This document shows, in pieces, positions 32,861 through 44,243 of a stretch of DNA of 64,000 nt. Source of the DNA: Hormiphora californensis (Eukaryota > Ctenophora > Tentaculata > Cydippida > Pleurobrachiidae). The notes under the pieces were generated by a model. The model saw only the letters and a list, made by a program, of their open reading frames with translations. It ran no database searches and was not told the DNA's origin. The stretch's first letter is position 1. Each line of letters opens with the position of its first letter. The DNA is taken from contig CM035356.1 in assembly GCA_020137815.1 (NCBI GenBank), positions 6,572,082 to 6,636,081 on the forward strand, in the 5' to 3' direction. The position numbers and the translations under genes were made by a program.

Positions 32861-34769
32861 GAGAGAAAGAGGGACAGAGTGTGAAAGGTAGAGAGAATGA
32901 AAATACTAGAGAAAAAGAGACAATGAGCTGGGAGAGAGTGATTGAAATTAGGAGAAAGAGCAACAGAAGAAGCCAAGAAGAACAAATCAGATTATAATTT
33001 CCAGTCATTATTTAAAATTCGCGGTAATTTTCACCGCACTAGGCTTAATGAGAGAAATATATGTGCCGGGGGAAGGGATCACATACAAAAGGCCCAAGAA
33101 TAGAGATCATGGCTGGATATTTCAAAGAATTTAAAAAGATGAGAGGGTGAACTGCAGAAAAAAAGTATGCTGCCATTCCCTCTCTTTATCTCTCTCTCTA
33201 TCTCTATCCCTCCCAATTCAAATAATTACCTAGGTAACTTTGCGGTAAGGGCGTTACTCTGCTGTGGTCAGACACATGGTCTTCTGATGAATTCCTCGAA
33301 TGATGGTGGGCTGTTGTCGCTATCTGTACCACCCGTTACTACTGTCTCATTTCCAGATTTCGTTGTTGTCTGCTCAGGTACTGTCGTTAGTCATCTCCCC
33401 CGGTGGTGTCCTTGTTGGTTCAGCCTGGTTTGTAATTGTGGACTTGTTGTTCCGGGGTTCAGTGGTTGCCTTGCTTACTTTAGCAGCTGTTGTTGTTTTC
33501 CCTGCTGCTTCTGTGACAGGTCCAGTCACATTGGATTTCGCTGTTGATGCGTCTGTAACAGGCCCTGTTACATTGGATTTCCCTGCTGCTTCTGTGACAG
33601 GTCCTGTTACATTTCGTTCTGGGACTGTAACAGCTGTTACATTGACGTGTGACGATGTTGCGTTTGTTACAAAACTTGTCACATTTGCATAGGTTACTAC
33701 TCTGCCGTTATCTGTTTTGGCAGCGGTTGTGTTATCTGGTTGACTGGTGGTTGAGTTTTGGGTATCTGGCTGGGTGGTGGTTGAGTTTTGGGTATCTGGT
33801 TTAGTTGTAACCACTTTCGTTGCAGTTGTGGTTTCATTGGAGGCTTGTGTGTCGGTTATTGTCACGGGTTTCCTCGTAGTGCGGGTAGTTGAATTCCTTT
33901 GAGGGGCAGTTGTTTTCTGTTCAGGCCGGGGAGGAGCAGTGGTTTTAGGAGGGGTGGTGATTTGGGGAGTGGTGACTTGGACATCAGGGGCAGTTGTTGG
34001 TGCAGTACATGGCTCGTAGTTTTGTAGAGCGTTGCAACTTGAACAGTCTCCAGAACAACTGAAATGATGAAGATGTTTTAGTTTTTGATAAACGATGATC
34101 TTTTAACATTTCTACAGATAATCGATATAGTTGCAGGAGCACCGATAAAGACAGGCAGAGATCAGAGAATCATTAAATGAGGAAGTTCGATTGACGTACG
34201 TTCTTTTCAGCAAAAAAAAACATATTTTTCGACATTGCCTCTCTCTCTAGGTTGTTTGCTCATTCTATCTAGATCCTTTATCTTACCTTGCAGAAAATGT
34301 CACATCGTACACTGTTGCAACCGAGAAGAGTTCTATTTTAGTTACACCCTCCAAATCCAGGGAGATGGAATGTCTTTTCTCGTCGTCGTAAAAGCGGTGT
34401 GAGTTGTGCCTGAGAAATTGAAAAGTACGTTTTAGGCCAAAAAAGGGATAAAGAAAGTAAACCGCCCTACCGCCAAACAAATCTTTGTAGAAAAGGGGTG
34501 TCCATGGCTATCAAAGAAGTTTAAAACGAGGTGACGAAAACTTAACTACTTTGGCTGATTCAACCGAGTACAAGTTCTATTTTTTCAAAGAGCTGGTAGA
34601 GTTCTGTCTAAATCTCCTAGTACCTTGGTTCCACGGGAATATTGATTCGGGTAGCTCCATTAACTAGGATGTACTTGGAAAAGTCAGTGCCATTAAACCA
34701 GGGTACCCGTGCTCCTTCATAAAATACTTCATCCATCTTTCCACTGATCGTCAGCCACGCTTTGTTGAC
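26546..34769 (-). CDS. Type I single-pass membrane protein with Thr-rich stalk (11 exons, 5' incomplete)
   Basis: Function unknown. Exons in order: 34769-34624, 34409-34287, 34058-33382, 31974-31822, 30515-30424, 30268-30172, 28278-28201, 28037-27926, 27725-27617, 27495-27431, 26849-26546 (stop). All phases agree; 651 residues are visible and upstream exons are not identified. The first two exons give a beta-rich segment (WLTISGK, LVNGATRINIPVEP). The third opens with CSGDCSSC and becomes a ~200-residue mucin-like Thr/Ser/Pro stretch with many N-glycosylation sequons and three NVTGPVTxA repeats. Then come beta-rich, possibly FnIII-like segments (PEIIGNVTIRSVSKDYVEVN, NVTFTTKTDD). One membrane helix (AWILAAIGIFIFIFIIGCVI) is followed by RRNAAH and a cytoplasmic tail of ~160 residues with Gly/Ser/Pro-rich sequence. 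It looks like an adhesion or receptor molecule. I recognise no named family. Confidence 0.75.
26856..27182. mobile_element. 327-bp G-capped foldback element with 8-bp TSD at a splice acceptor
   Basis: The element is flanked by CCCTGTAC at 26848-26855 and 27183-27190. It begins with a G-run and ends with a C-run, and has inverted arms GTGACACGTAACACTTTGTA built of 10-bp ACTTTGTAAC units around a GCATTTTTTGC centre. It is inserted exactly at the 3' splice site of the last exon of the minus-strand membrane-protein gene (exon start 26849). Open frames over it (KVLQSVTKCYK-type) are repeat translations. Confidence 0.88.
27800..27895. mobile_element. GGCGCC-rich inverted-repeat fragment
   Basis: GCGCCAGACCCCGTTTTGAT and CTGTCTGGCGCCGCCAGACA bracket a short centre. 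Related GGCGCCGCC / CTGAGCGCACTGTC pieces occur at 30545-30615, 31635-31695 and 44535-44670, suggesting a dispersed, degraded element. Confidence 0.5.
28572..30033 (-). mobile_element. 1.46-kb insertion with 14-bp TSD and (CA)n tail, probable retroelement
   Basis: TGAGTCCCTAATGT occurs perfectly at 28558-28571 and 30034-30047. The plus-left end begins with (TG)n, which is a 3' (CA)n tail on the minus strand. A long duplication plus a simple-repeat tail suggests target-primed retrotransposition in minus orientation. GTGATTACAAATCATGGGTT is repeated internally (about 29533 and 29657). No reverse-transcriptase motif is visible. It lies in an intron of the membrane-protein gene. Confidence 0.7.
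30054..30162. mobile_element. Palindromic MITE, CAGGAACCGACCGA family, copy 4
   Basis: It ends 10 bp from the exon boundary at 30172 of the minus-strand membrane-protein gene and lies just after the 14-bp duplication of the 1.46-kb insertion. CCAAT and CACGTG motifs are retained. Confidence 0.88.
32760..32872. repeat. (GA)n microsatellite
   Basis: A long GA run with a few AAAGA interruptions. RERERE and LSLSLS open frames over it are artefacts. Confidence 0.95.
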
Positions 34770-35711
34770 CTGGCGGGAAATGAGAGAATATTATGTTGGG
34801 AATGAGGAGATGTGGAGGGGTTCAGGCGTGACTTTTGCTTGTATAATAAGAGCGAGAGAGAGTTTTAGGCGTGACTTGTGAGAGAGAAACAAACATCATG
34901 GCTTGTTTTTATCGAGTCAGGTGACAGCCCGTGCAGTGGCCTGCAACTTCTGATCAGATTTGAAACCCACCACACACGCGTGCAATATAGCCTACTAGCG
35001 AGATAACACATACCAGCTAGTACAGAGCTGGGTACGTGGCATTATATACCACGCCTATATCATGGGTCCAGCTAATTTGAAATTCTGAAGAACTTTTGAC
35101 TACCCAGTTTGAATTCTGCATTCTCCTTCGTTGTTCTGCATACCACACGGGTGTTGACGCATAAACCCCCGGACCCTGTTGACGTGGAATGTCATACCAT
35201 ATACTACCCTCAATTGCATGCAGTGATAAGCAGCACTTTAAATTAGATTTACTAGATAGCCTATACGATAGCCTATACGAGTAGCTTGTTCTGCTTGTGT
35301 TCAACTACTAACATATTTCGTCAAGATGATTCTTTAATTTGCGTATGCTCTTTTGTGATCGTCTACAGGTGTGACGTGTGAAGCCCCCCCCCCCCCGTAT
35401 GAACTGTCATGTTTCTTAAAATCTTGATATGATATATGAGGTGGGAAGAAAGGTATAATAGGAGATGTTGTATCACTAGAAATTGTAAAGACATGTCTAG
35501 ACTAAAAGATATTGCAGAGAATATATGAGAAAGAAAGAAAAACTCATTTCCCTACAGTATCAGTATTATGTGACTGTCAACTTCAGAACTGAAGCAGCTT
35601 GCATTGTTCTATTGAATCTCAAAGTGCGTGACACTCGCGTGATCAACTCTATTATTTGGACCCTTTTGTTTCACTTTGAATCAGCTACTTCTTTCTCTTT
35701 TTGTCTTGACA

Positions 35712-35752
<41 letters not shown>

Positions 35753-36710
35753 TGTATTAATAGGAAGAAAGAAAGAGGGAGAGAGACAGACAGGCAAAGA
35801 TGGATATCGGAGCTGAATTGTCATGTCTGTGTGTGTGTGCTTTATTAAAAAGTGAGAAACCTGCATGATTGTCAAAAACCAATCAAAATGATCATGCATC
35901 ACTTCACCCTACCACTAAGTTATAGCGGCATCACTTCACCGCCCAGTCGCGAATTTAGCGGCATCACTTCACCGCCCAGTCGCGAATTTAGCGGCATCAC
36001 TTCACCCAGTCGCGAATTTAGCGGCATCATTTCACCGCCCAGTCGAGCGGCATTCTCAGTTAGGATAGTATACTGTCACGTTGTAGCTTGTACGTTGTTC
36101 TAGAGATTTCTGTATGTGTTTATAATACACACGTACAAACACAGACGATGCTTGTTTACATGTGTATTGAACTTCCTATTCTAAAATTCCGAAATCCAAG
36201 AAAAAACCGGCCCAGAAGTTTTGAACTCTTTGGCACCCGTTCAAACTATTGTCACATACAATGTGGCGGGGTTCCTGTAATAAAATTATTTAGTTAGAGT
36301 CTCTCACACATGCATGTTTTCATAAGTCAATCAGTCGACCCAAGCCCAATTAAATATAGTGGATGTTGCCAACTCCTACCTCTCCTTCTTAACCGAGCTC
36401 TCTCTCTCTGCTTCTGGCACGTTTAAATAATCACTGTCTCCATCGATTATATTAATTGATATATATCGATTGCAACAGATCGTGCAGATTTCAAAAGTGG
36501 CCTGATGATTCTCTAGGAAGTCATTGATCGTATAATTCCAAATTACCTCGATATAGGATCGGGCGTTTATTTCCTTCGGCGTTCTTCTACAACTTGTCCT
36601 ATTTCTGATCTACGATTTTTGCTTGAATATTATTTCATACTGCCCTCTAGGTTATGTATGTACATTGTATAGTGTACAGCGTACACTGTGTACAGTGAAT
36701 AATGTACAGT
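34770..36710. other. Region without a supported gene; GA tract and 33-bp minisatellite
   Basis: It holds a (GA)n tract at 35713-35750, a minisatellite GCGGCATCACTTCACCGCCC (unit ~33 bp, about four copies, 35929-36056) and palindromic TGTACAGTGTACAC sequence at 36660-36717. The 5' exons of the adjacent membrane-protein gene may be here, but I could not place any with confidence. Confidence 0.6.
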
Positions 36711-36717
36711 GTACAGT

Positions 36718-37534
36718 AGGGTGTGCTAAGTGAAAATTTTGTCGACTTGGCCAATAGGTTAAGGGTAGATATGAAACTATGGACAATTGTCTACTAAATC
36801 CTGAAAACGGAATTGAGGTAGTGTATGTCAATTACGTGGGCCAGGCGATTAAAAAACTTTACTTTTTTACCGAAAAAAGGAAAATATGTGTGTTTTACAC
36901 CAGTGTTTGGCATGTTCTTGATATCAACTTTTTATAGACAGGGTCGTGTTCAGCGGTTTGATACCGATCAGAATGGATGTGTATCATGAAAGTTAACCAA
37001 AGTTCATTTTTGACCTGAAAATGTTCATTTTGGACCAAAAATGTTCATTTTTGACTAAAAATGTTCATTTTGGTCATTTTCTTCGATTTTGAGAGCTTTT
37101 TCATGAACGGGATCGTGTTCAGCAGGTCAAAATTAGTCGGTTACAACCGGAATTTGCATTCCGACAAATAAAATCTCAAAAAGTTAAAATTCGTCTCCAC
37201 TAACACTGCAAAGTAGGAAAATGTGCAAGAAAAAAAGATGAAAAAAAAATGTTTCATTATAAAATGGAGTTCTGAAGGTGCAGACTGGAAATAATGGTTG
37301 TACTGAGTCTCATGAGGCGATTCATATGTGTGGTTTTTTCGAAATAACGCCCCAAAAAACATTTTTTGATATGAATATGCCCATATATGGGCATATATCG
37401 GCCCACGTAATTGGGCCAGGGTAGGACTAAAATTTTTTTACCAAATGTTTTAGAATGATCGTAGGAACTCATTCTAGGGGTAAACTATGTGAAAATTGGA
37501 TTTGATTTATGAGTTGGAAAAAATAGCACACCCT
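36718..37534. mobile_element. 817-bp element with AGGGTGTGCTA ends and 7-bp TSD
   Basis: The left end AGGGTGTGCTA and right end TAGCACACCCT are inverted. GTACAGT flanks both sides (36711-36717, 37535-37541), although the surroundings are themselves GTACAGTG-rich. The interior has repeated GTTCATTTTTGACC units. No transposase is visible. Confidence 0.7.
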
Positions 37535-37561
37535 GTACAGTGAATATTGTACATTGTACTG

Positions 37562-38182
37562 GGTGTTCATTTTGGATCTTTACAAGCGTTGGCCTTCACC
37601 CAGAAAAAAGTTGACAAGATCAGGTCATGAAACTTCATACTTGGACCATTCTATACCCTCATTCAAGGTTACTGGGGGTTTTGGAGCTCTAGCACCCCGG
37701 GAAGTGTGGTTTTGGCATCAAAACTACCGGAAGGAATTTTTTGCTGGTGCTGACACTTTGCTAAAATGTTTTTTGGGTATTTTCTATGTCAATCCTAAAG
37801 TTTCATGGAGATTGGATGTGTTTTTCGGACTCAAAATTTCGATAAAAGTGGCTGGAAAGGCTCAAAAACGGCTCAAAAACGGCTAAAATTGAGTCTTTCC
37901 AGCCACTTTTTGAGTCTGAAAAACACATCCAATCTCTATGAAACTTTAGGATTGACATAGAAAATACCCAAAAAACATTTTAGCAAAGTCTCAGCACCAG
38001 CAAAAAATTCCTTCCGGTAGTTTTGATGCCAAAAACATACTTCCAAGGGTGCTAGAGCTCCAAAACCCCCAGGAACCTTGAATGAGGGTATAGAATAGTC
38101 CAAGTATGAAGTTTCATGACCTAATCTTGTCAACTTTTTTCTGGGTGAAGCCCAACGCTTGTAAAGATCCAAAATGAACACC
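37562..38182. mobile_element. 621-bp near-perfect foldback (giant hairpin)
   Basis: Arms of about 300 bp starting GGTGTTCATTTTGGATCTTT invert around a centre near 37880 (AACGGCTCAAAAACGGCT). Both arms encode the same sequence once inverted, so an 110-residue and a 114-residue frame on opposite strands translate alike. No clear target-site duplication. Confidence 0.88.
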
Positions 38183-39195
38183 GTGTACACTCTCCGTTTA
38201 ATCTTGTATGTGGCAACACATTTCAGAAGTTCCCCTGAACCAGAACTCTTTCCCATGCCACCTCGTCTTGTCTGGTTCACATGCAGCTACACGACCTCGC
38301 TCTTTTGTCCCACACCACTATTTTAACTGTTACAATATAGCCAGCTCTGTGTCCCACGACGTACGTCAATTTGATCTGCGTCGTGTGTGTTCGATATATA
38401 GGTCCGTGAAATATTGACAGTTTTATGAAGTGTGTAGCAGCTCAGCACATGGTACGTCTTATTATTACCAGATATATTTCAATATATACTGGGCTTTATA
38501 CGAGCATACTGCTCCAGCTAAATAACCCTGCGGTTAAATCTGATTTGGAATACCTATTAGCTATATTAATTCCGGGAAGTTTCAGAATTCCTAATATACT
38601 GTCTGTTCTAGACCACACCGCCTGATAAAAAGACAGAATGTCTGACCCAATGTATAATGCTATTTTTGATTTTCTCTCGCAATCAATAATTCAGTTAATT
38701 ATTATCAACGGTAGTTTACTATTACACTGAGTGTTCTCATGATAGGTACCTGGTACAACAATTAAAAAGGGCTTGGTATAGCTCCTAAATACTTAAAGTC
38801 AACTTCTGCACTGAGAAATATGCAAACGAGAGTTGTCTATTGAATTAGAGCCATTCGAAGACACATACTGCTAATGGCAATGCGTGCGGTTAAGCATTTA
38901 TTCTTTTCGAATTCAGTCATTGTTTCATATACAATATGCAGCAATATTTTGCTAACTATATTGATAAGTATATTAGTTATGAGGTGCAAGTTTTACAATA
39001 ATGAATACAATGACACTGTCTGTATAGATAAAAGATGCTACGTATTCGCACTTTACATATTGTTGAGTAAAGGCCGGTGGAGCAAGTTGTTGTATTGAGG
39101 ATCAGTAGTTTGTTATGTTCTAACCCTCCCTTTACATTTGTAAAGGGGCTCGCGAAACAGGGTCTAGCTACTGCTAGGCAATCATTATTATAGTA

Positions 39196-39450
39196 AGGGG
39201 AAACTCTAACTGAATGCACGCGCAGTAATGGCAGCCCATCAACTGGAAAACTCTCACTGATAATGGGAGCCATCACTCTGGGCGCGCCAGGATTTGCCAC
39301 AAATTTTGCCAAAAAAAGGCTTTTACGTAGCGTGCGATGACAAACACACGAACATGGCCGCGCATTCTGTCCATCATTCCTTCCATCCAATTAGAGTTTT
39401 ACCAGTGATGGGACGCCATTACTGCGTGTGCATTCAGTTAGAGTTTCCCC
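39196..39450. mobile_element. 255-bp TA-flanked MITE, AGGGGAAACTCTA family, copy 1
   Basis: The inverted ends AGGGGAAACTCTAACTGAAT are flanked by TA (39194-39195, 39451-39452). The interior contains TTTTACGTAGCGTGCGATGA. Another copy lies at 61243-61459, and a fragment with TTTACGTAGCGTGC is at about 41360. Confidence 0.85.
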
Positions 39451-39467
39451 TAATGTAAGAACGTTCT

Positions 39468-39640
39468 ACTTTTTTTCTATGTCACTCGACTTTTGGGCTG
39501 TGCCGCTCTACTTTTTTCTATGTCGCTCCACTTTTGGGCTATGACGCTCTACTTTTTTCTATGTCGCTCGAATTTTGGGCTATGACGCTCTACTTTTTTC
39601 TATGTCGCTCCACTTTTGAACTGTGACGCTCTACTTTTGT
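39468..39640. repeat. ~38-bp minisatellite
   Basis: The unit CTCTACTTTTTTCTATGTCG + CTCCACTTTTGGGCTATGA is repeated about 4.5 times with small changes. Confidence 0.9.
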
Positions 39641-39649
39641 CCGAAACGT

Positions 39650-41390
39650 TGTCAGAAGCTTGCCCATATATGGTGCTGGGCCGCTTAGCCCCAAACGTCC
39701 TTACATTACTACTCAAGTCGTACAATATAATAGGTAATTACCGCGGCCCGCAATAGCTACTCAGGTGACTCATTCATTCACAGTACATTCCCCGATAGAC
39801 CCCTCCCTTTTTATTGGCCCACGCAGTAATAAGGTTTGAAGCTTTTGAGTCGCCTGACACTGTGTCTGCGCATGAACAATTCAATGAAGCTTGATGGGTA
39901 TTCTATAGAATGATCTACCAGATATTACAGTTGTGTCTTATTATCATCCAATCAGTTTGTAAATCTCATTCTGTACAATCAATGATTGCAATATCTCTAC
40001 CTTCATTTCCTACACTGTTGAATTTCTTTATCGATTCCAATATATCAGCTGTACATTCGTCTTCAACATAGCTTCTTCTCTCCATATCCCTGCTATTAGC
40101 TCTCTCTGTTATTCTTTCTCTGATCTCTCCCTCTCTCTGCCCTTCATTTCCTTTTCTCTCTCTGCCCTTCCTTTCATTTTCTAGATCCATCACCATGCCT
40201 ACATCTTTATTATTACTGTCTTTGCAGCTCAATTCCTATTATATTCCCCTGTCTTTGCAGCTCTTCCTATTATATTCCCCTGCAATCTGCATTGTCTAGA
40301 CACGCAATCCTAAAGATCTCTTAGATCTCGTTTTAAACAGCTCGTAGTACACTAAATAAAAGTAAAGTACATACTGCTGTAGTAATGGACGCATGTGTAA
40401 AGCAAAGCATAATCAGTTTCATCTCCAGACTCCATCCTCATAAAATTTCACATCCCATTCCCATGATTTCTTTTGATGATTTGTAATTTGAAGACTCAAT
40501 CCAGTTTGGTTGCAGGGTACACAAATCAATTATATTACGACCGTTTTAATATTTAAACCGGCGCGAGCCCTAAAATACTGAATCAAGATTCCGCCTAATC
40601 GCGATTATAAACATCATTACATGCTCATATAATTATACCGAAGCAAAATTGCAATCCTAAATTAGAATTCTCTCTATCTCTCATTGCTTTCTGTCTCTAG
40701 CCTCGGGATTTTTAATTTAGTTTATTCCGTTTTAACAACCCTCACTCACGTGCTTTCCTGTTTTCAGCAACTCCCTAATTTACCTTCTGCTTTACTTCTA
40801 ATCACTCGGGGGCAATAAAAGAAAGCTAAAAATCTCTAACTCGACATAATTTAACATTTTCCTGTTCTAAAAATCGCAGTTCCTTACAATTTGCAGGGTG
40901 ATCTCTCTCCTAGAAACGATCTCAAATCAGCTCCTACCAAAGTCTACTCCAATCAATCTCTCTTAATGGTCTTCTAAATTTAGAAACCAAGATACCTCTT
41001 GTCTATTTTTAGCTCCTCCCTCTTTATAATACCCAATCTCCCATGTCTCTAATATATTGTACAACAATAGGTCTACGTCACGCACCCTCCTCTTGTATAT
41101 GCTCTCAACTATCTCAGTAGCCCATCTGGCTCTCACCATCTATCATTATATCGCTCTCTACTCTCCGTCCCTGTGTGTCTTTGTTTTACTGTCTACTTAA
41201 GCTGTCTCGCTATGGACGTCACACACTACTTGTAAATATACAAACACTCTCTCTTCCGCCCTCTACTAGCTCCTTTCAGTTTTGTATCTCTCTCCTTGTG
41301 CAAGGAACTTGTTCTCTCTTTTAGTAGGAGACCGCACCCCCGTACCATGATATAAAGTGTTTACGTAGCGTGCCTAACAACATACACATG
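39650..41390. other. No supported gene
   Basis: AT-rich and CT-rich sequence. A minus-strand frame at 39966-40232 is Arg/Glu-rich over a CTCTCT region and is not convincing. A short direct duplication GTCTTTGCAGCTC...TTCCTATTATATTCCCCTG occurs at about 40220-40282. Confidence 0.55.
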
Positions 41391-41402
41391 GTCGTGAGAG
41401 AC

Positions 41403-41640
<238 letters not shown>

Positions 41641-42009
41641 AGAGATGATTACGCTTTAGGCTTGTTAGTATGTTGTAACAACATTTCTTTTATTTCTTGA
41701 AGATGATATATATGCCCATTTGTCAACTAATTATCCTCCCTGCCTTCCCTCTTTTTCTAGCAAGCTTATCTTTACATAACTTGTAGCATACGGCCTCAAG
41801 CAACGAATCTAATATGGCTTGTTTTGTTATAACCTCAGTTGACAACTTGCAGAATATTAACTCCTTACTTTCTATAGCTAATATGGGTCGCAGACTATAT
41901 AATATTCTCTTAACCTACTATGATAACAGAGCCTTGATCGCTACGGGTAATGTCGTACGCAAACGTATGTGACCTCCCTCCCGTGAGGATCATTTCTTGT
42001 TCGCCGAGA

Positions 42010-42049
<40 letters not shown>

Positions 42050-43564
42050 TAGGTTGCCAAGAAAAGTATAATTAGGGTACAATTAGGGTTTATTAGGACT
42101 AATTCTTAGCCTACATAATTAGGTCACAAAATCATTACAGTGAGTTGGTGTGATAGAGAGAAGGGAGAGAAGGGGGAGAGAGAAGGGAGAGAGAAAGTAG
42201 AGAATGTAGAGAATGGAGAGAAGGCCGGAGAGATAGGAAAGAAGAAGAGCTGCAATTATATAGACTCCATCTTTCCTCATCTCTTACTACTATTTTTGTA
42301 CAAATTAATGCATTTCCACAGCTCCCGGTAGACTCCAATGTTTGTGTGTGTGTGTGTGCTGTAAACGCTTTCCGCGACAGTTTTACATGAGTTACATCAT
42401 TTGTAAAAACCCCCATGTGTTGTCTTCCCTCTTACTCAACAACCCATGTGTGTGTTGTGTAACCTCTTTACAGATTGATCATGTGAATTGTGAAGTAGAT
42501 GAAACATCTGTCATCTCTTGCTGCTGGGGCAGAGTATGAGGGCTTTATCTCCCTGATCACCCCTTCCCTCTATTAAAAGTGTCGTCATTTTGAGCTTGCT
42601 ACAAGTCTTCAAAGCAATTTGTTACCGCGAATAATGCAAGATCTTCAACAATTAGCCATTCTTAAAGGGTAGCTCTATATATTGTATGACGTAAACCACT
42701 TTTGTTGATTTCCAAAACCACACTTTTGAACCTAAGTGTGAATTATTCATGACAGAGCTCCTTACGGCCTAGTGGTGTATAATATAACAGACACACACAC
42801 ACACACACACACATATTCATGATATTGCATTGTCTTATATAAGACTGTCCTCTCCGCACCGGACCGTGAGAGAAGTGTGCGAGATAAAAACAAAACTTGC
42901 ACCACACCTGTTACAACCACTACTTCACAGTTCTGCGGTTTTCCACTTACAATATTTTTTGCGTAAAATAGCTGCCACATTTTTAATTATTAACCGTTGC
43001 AATACTGCCGTGTGTACTATAATTGATACTTTAATTCATATGGCTAATTAGAGAGCTCGTTAACATAACTTGGCAATAGCTCATCATGTAATATATATCT
43101 CAGTGATTCAAAGATAATGTGAAGTCACGTAGGGGGAAATGCTGGGATAATTACTCACTCTTTGTCTTTTAATTATTTTCATCTAAATGCCTTTACTGTC
43201 TTCAATTCTTAATTCTCATTGTATTTTGTTGGTTTCTTCCTGAGCCTCATACAAACAAAAAGAGTTGGTATCCTACCGAGGCGGAGGTGGATTCTACTGA
43301 TTCCTATACGACTAAGTGGGACAGTAACTGGGAAACCCATCCCGTTAACAAGTCATCCTTTCCCTTGCTCAACGACTCTATTAGTTCACGCTTTACAAGC
43401 ATCATGATAGCACCATATTAGCTCATCTTATTATTTGCACCCCGCGAGAGAATCTGCAGCTCAGAGAGAGACAAATTGATCACCAACATTCCCCTGCTAG
43501 TGACAGGTGTCCATGTCTAATAGCACAACCCCACCCCTTGACTTAAATGATTTGTAAGGAACTA
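41641..43564. other. No supported gene; short GA, GT and CA tracts
   Basis: Simple repeats at 42015-42046 (GA), 42341-42358 (GT) and 42790-42812 (CA). The open frames are short and follow low-complexity sequence. Confidence 0.6.
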
Positions 43565-43786
43565 AAGTCGGATTTTTTGAAACTGTCACCCCCCTGGAGT
43601 TTTCAAATTTCTTTAAATGACCATAAGTCCGGTTCCTGATGAGATAGAGACTTGAAATTTGGAGGTTACGAAGATCTTGCTAAGTTCTTCCGAACCTCCA
43701 AATTTCAAGTCGCTATCTTATCAGGAACCGGAGATATGACAAATTTTGTTATTTCAGGGGGGTGACAGTTTCAAAAAATCCGACTT
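43565..43786. mobile_element. 222-bp TA-flanked foldback MITE
   Basis: The terminal repeats AAGTCGGATTTTTTGAAACT are flanked by TA, with a second inverted pair (ACTTGAAATTTGGAGGTT) near the centre. Practically the whole element can fold into one hairpin. Confidence 0.85.
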
Positions 43787-44243
43787 TACGTGAAGAATAT
43801 TACCTGATATAGTATTACCTAATATTGTATTTGTAACGCGTTTTCAAAAAACAGATAATATTTTTAGACTGTTGGAGTTTCATATTGGAACTTACTTTAT
43901 TCAGTCGAAAATACTTCCGCTCCCCCCCCCCCCCCAATTGTATTGCTTGGCCTAGAATTGGCCCCAATGCGCTTACTAGCGCTGTGATATTCTTGCATTT
44001 CCACAGTTTCACAGTTTCCATAATCCATATTGTGCTCAATTTGATATTTTATTTTAGTCTACCCCAGTTCAAAAACATCAATAACTTAGTACACTTCCCA
44101 GTTCAAAGGCCTATTATATCGACTTGTAACCTCCTGTTATTCCCTGTTATTATTTGTTTTGTTCAAACCCGGGGCGCGGGGAAACAGGGTCTAAGTTATT
44201 ACCCAGTTATTATCTACCCACCCAATATATTGTAGCCCAAACC

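Noticed and set aside
35017-35304. A 95-codon minus-strand frame as an upstream exon of the membrane-protein gene
   Set aside because: It ends in a stop just before the plausible donor and no acceptor/donor pair gives the needed phase.
37554-38280. Two homologous 110-114-codon frames on opposite strands
   Set aside because: They are the same arm of a foldback read on each strand, not separate genes.
39966-40232. An 88-codon minus-strand Arg/Glu-rich frame
   Set aside because: It follows a CTCTCT-rich stretch and shows no family motif or matching exons.
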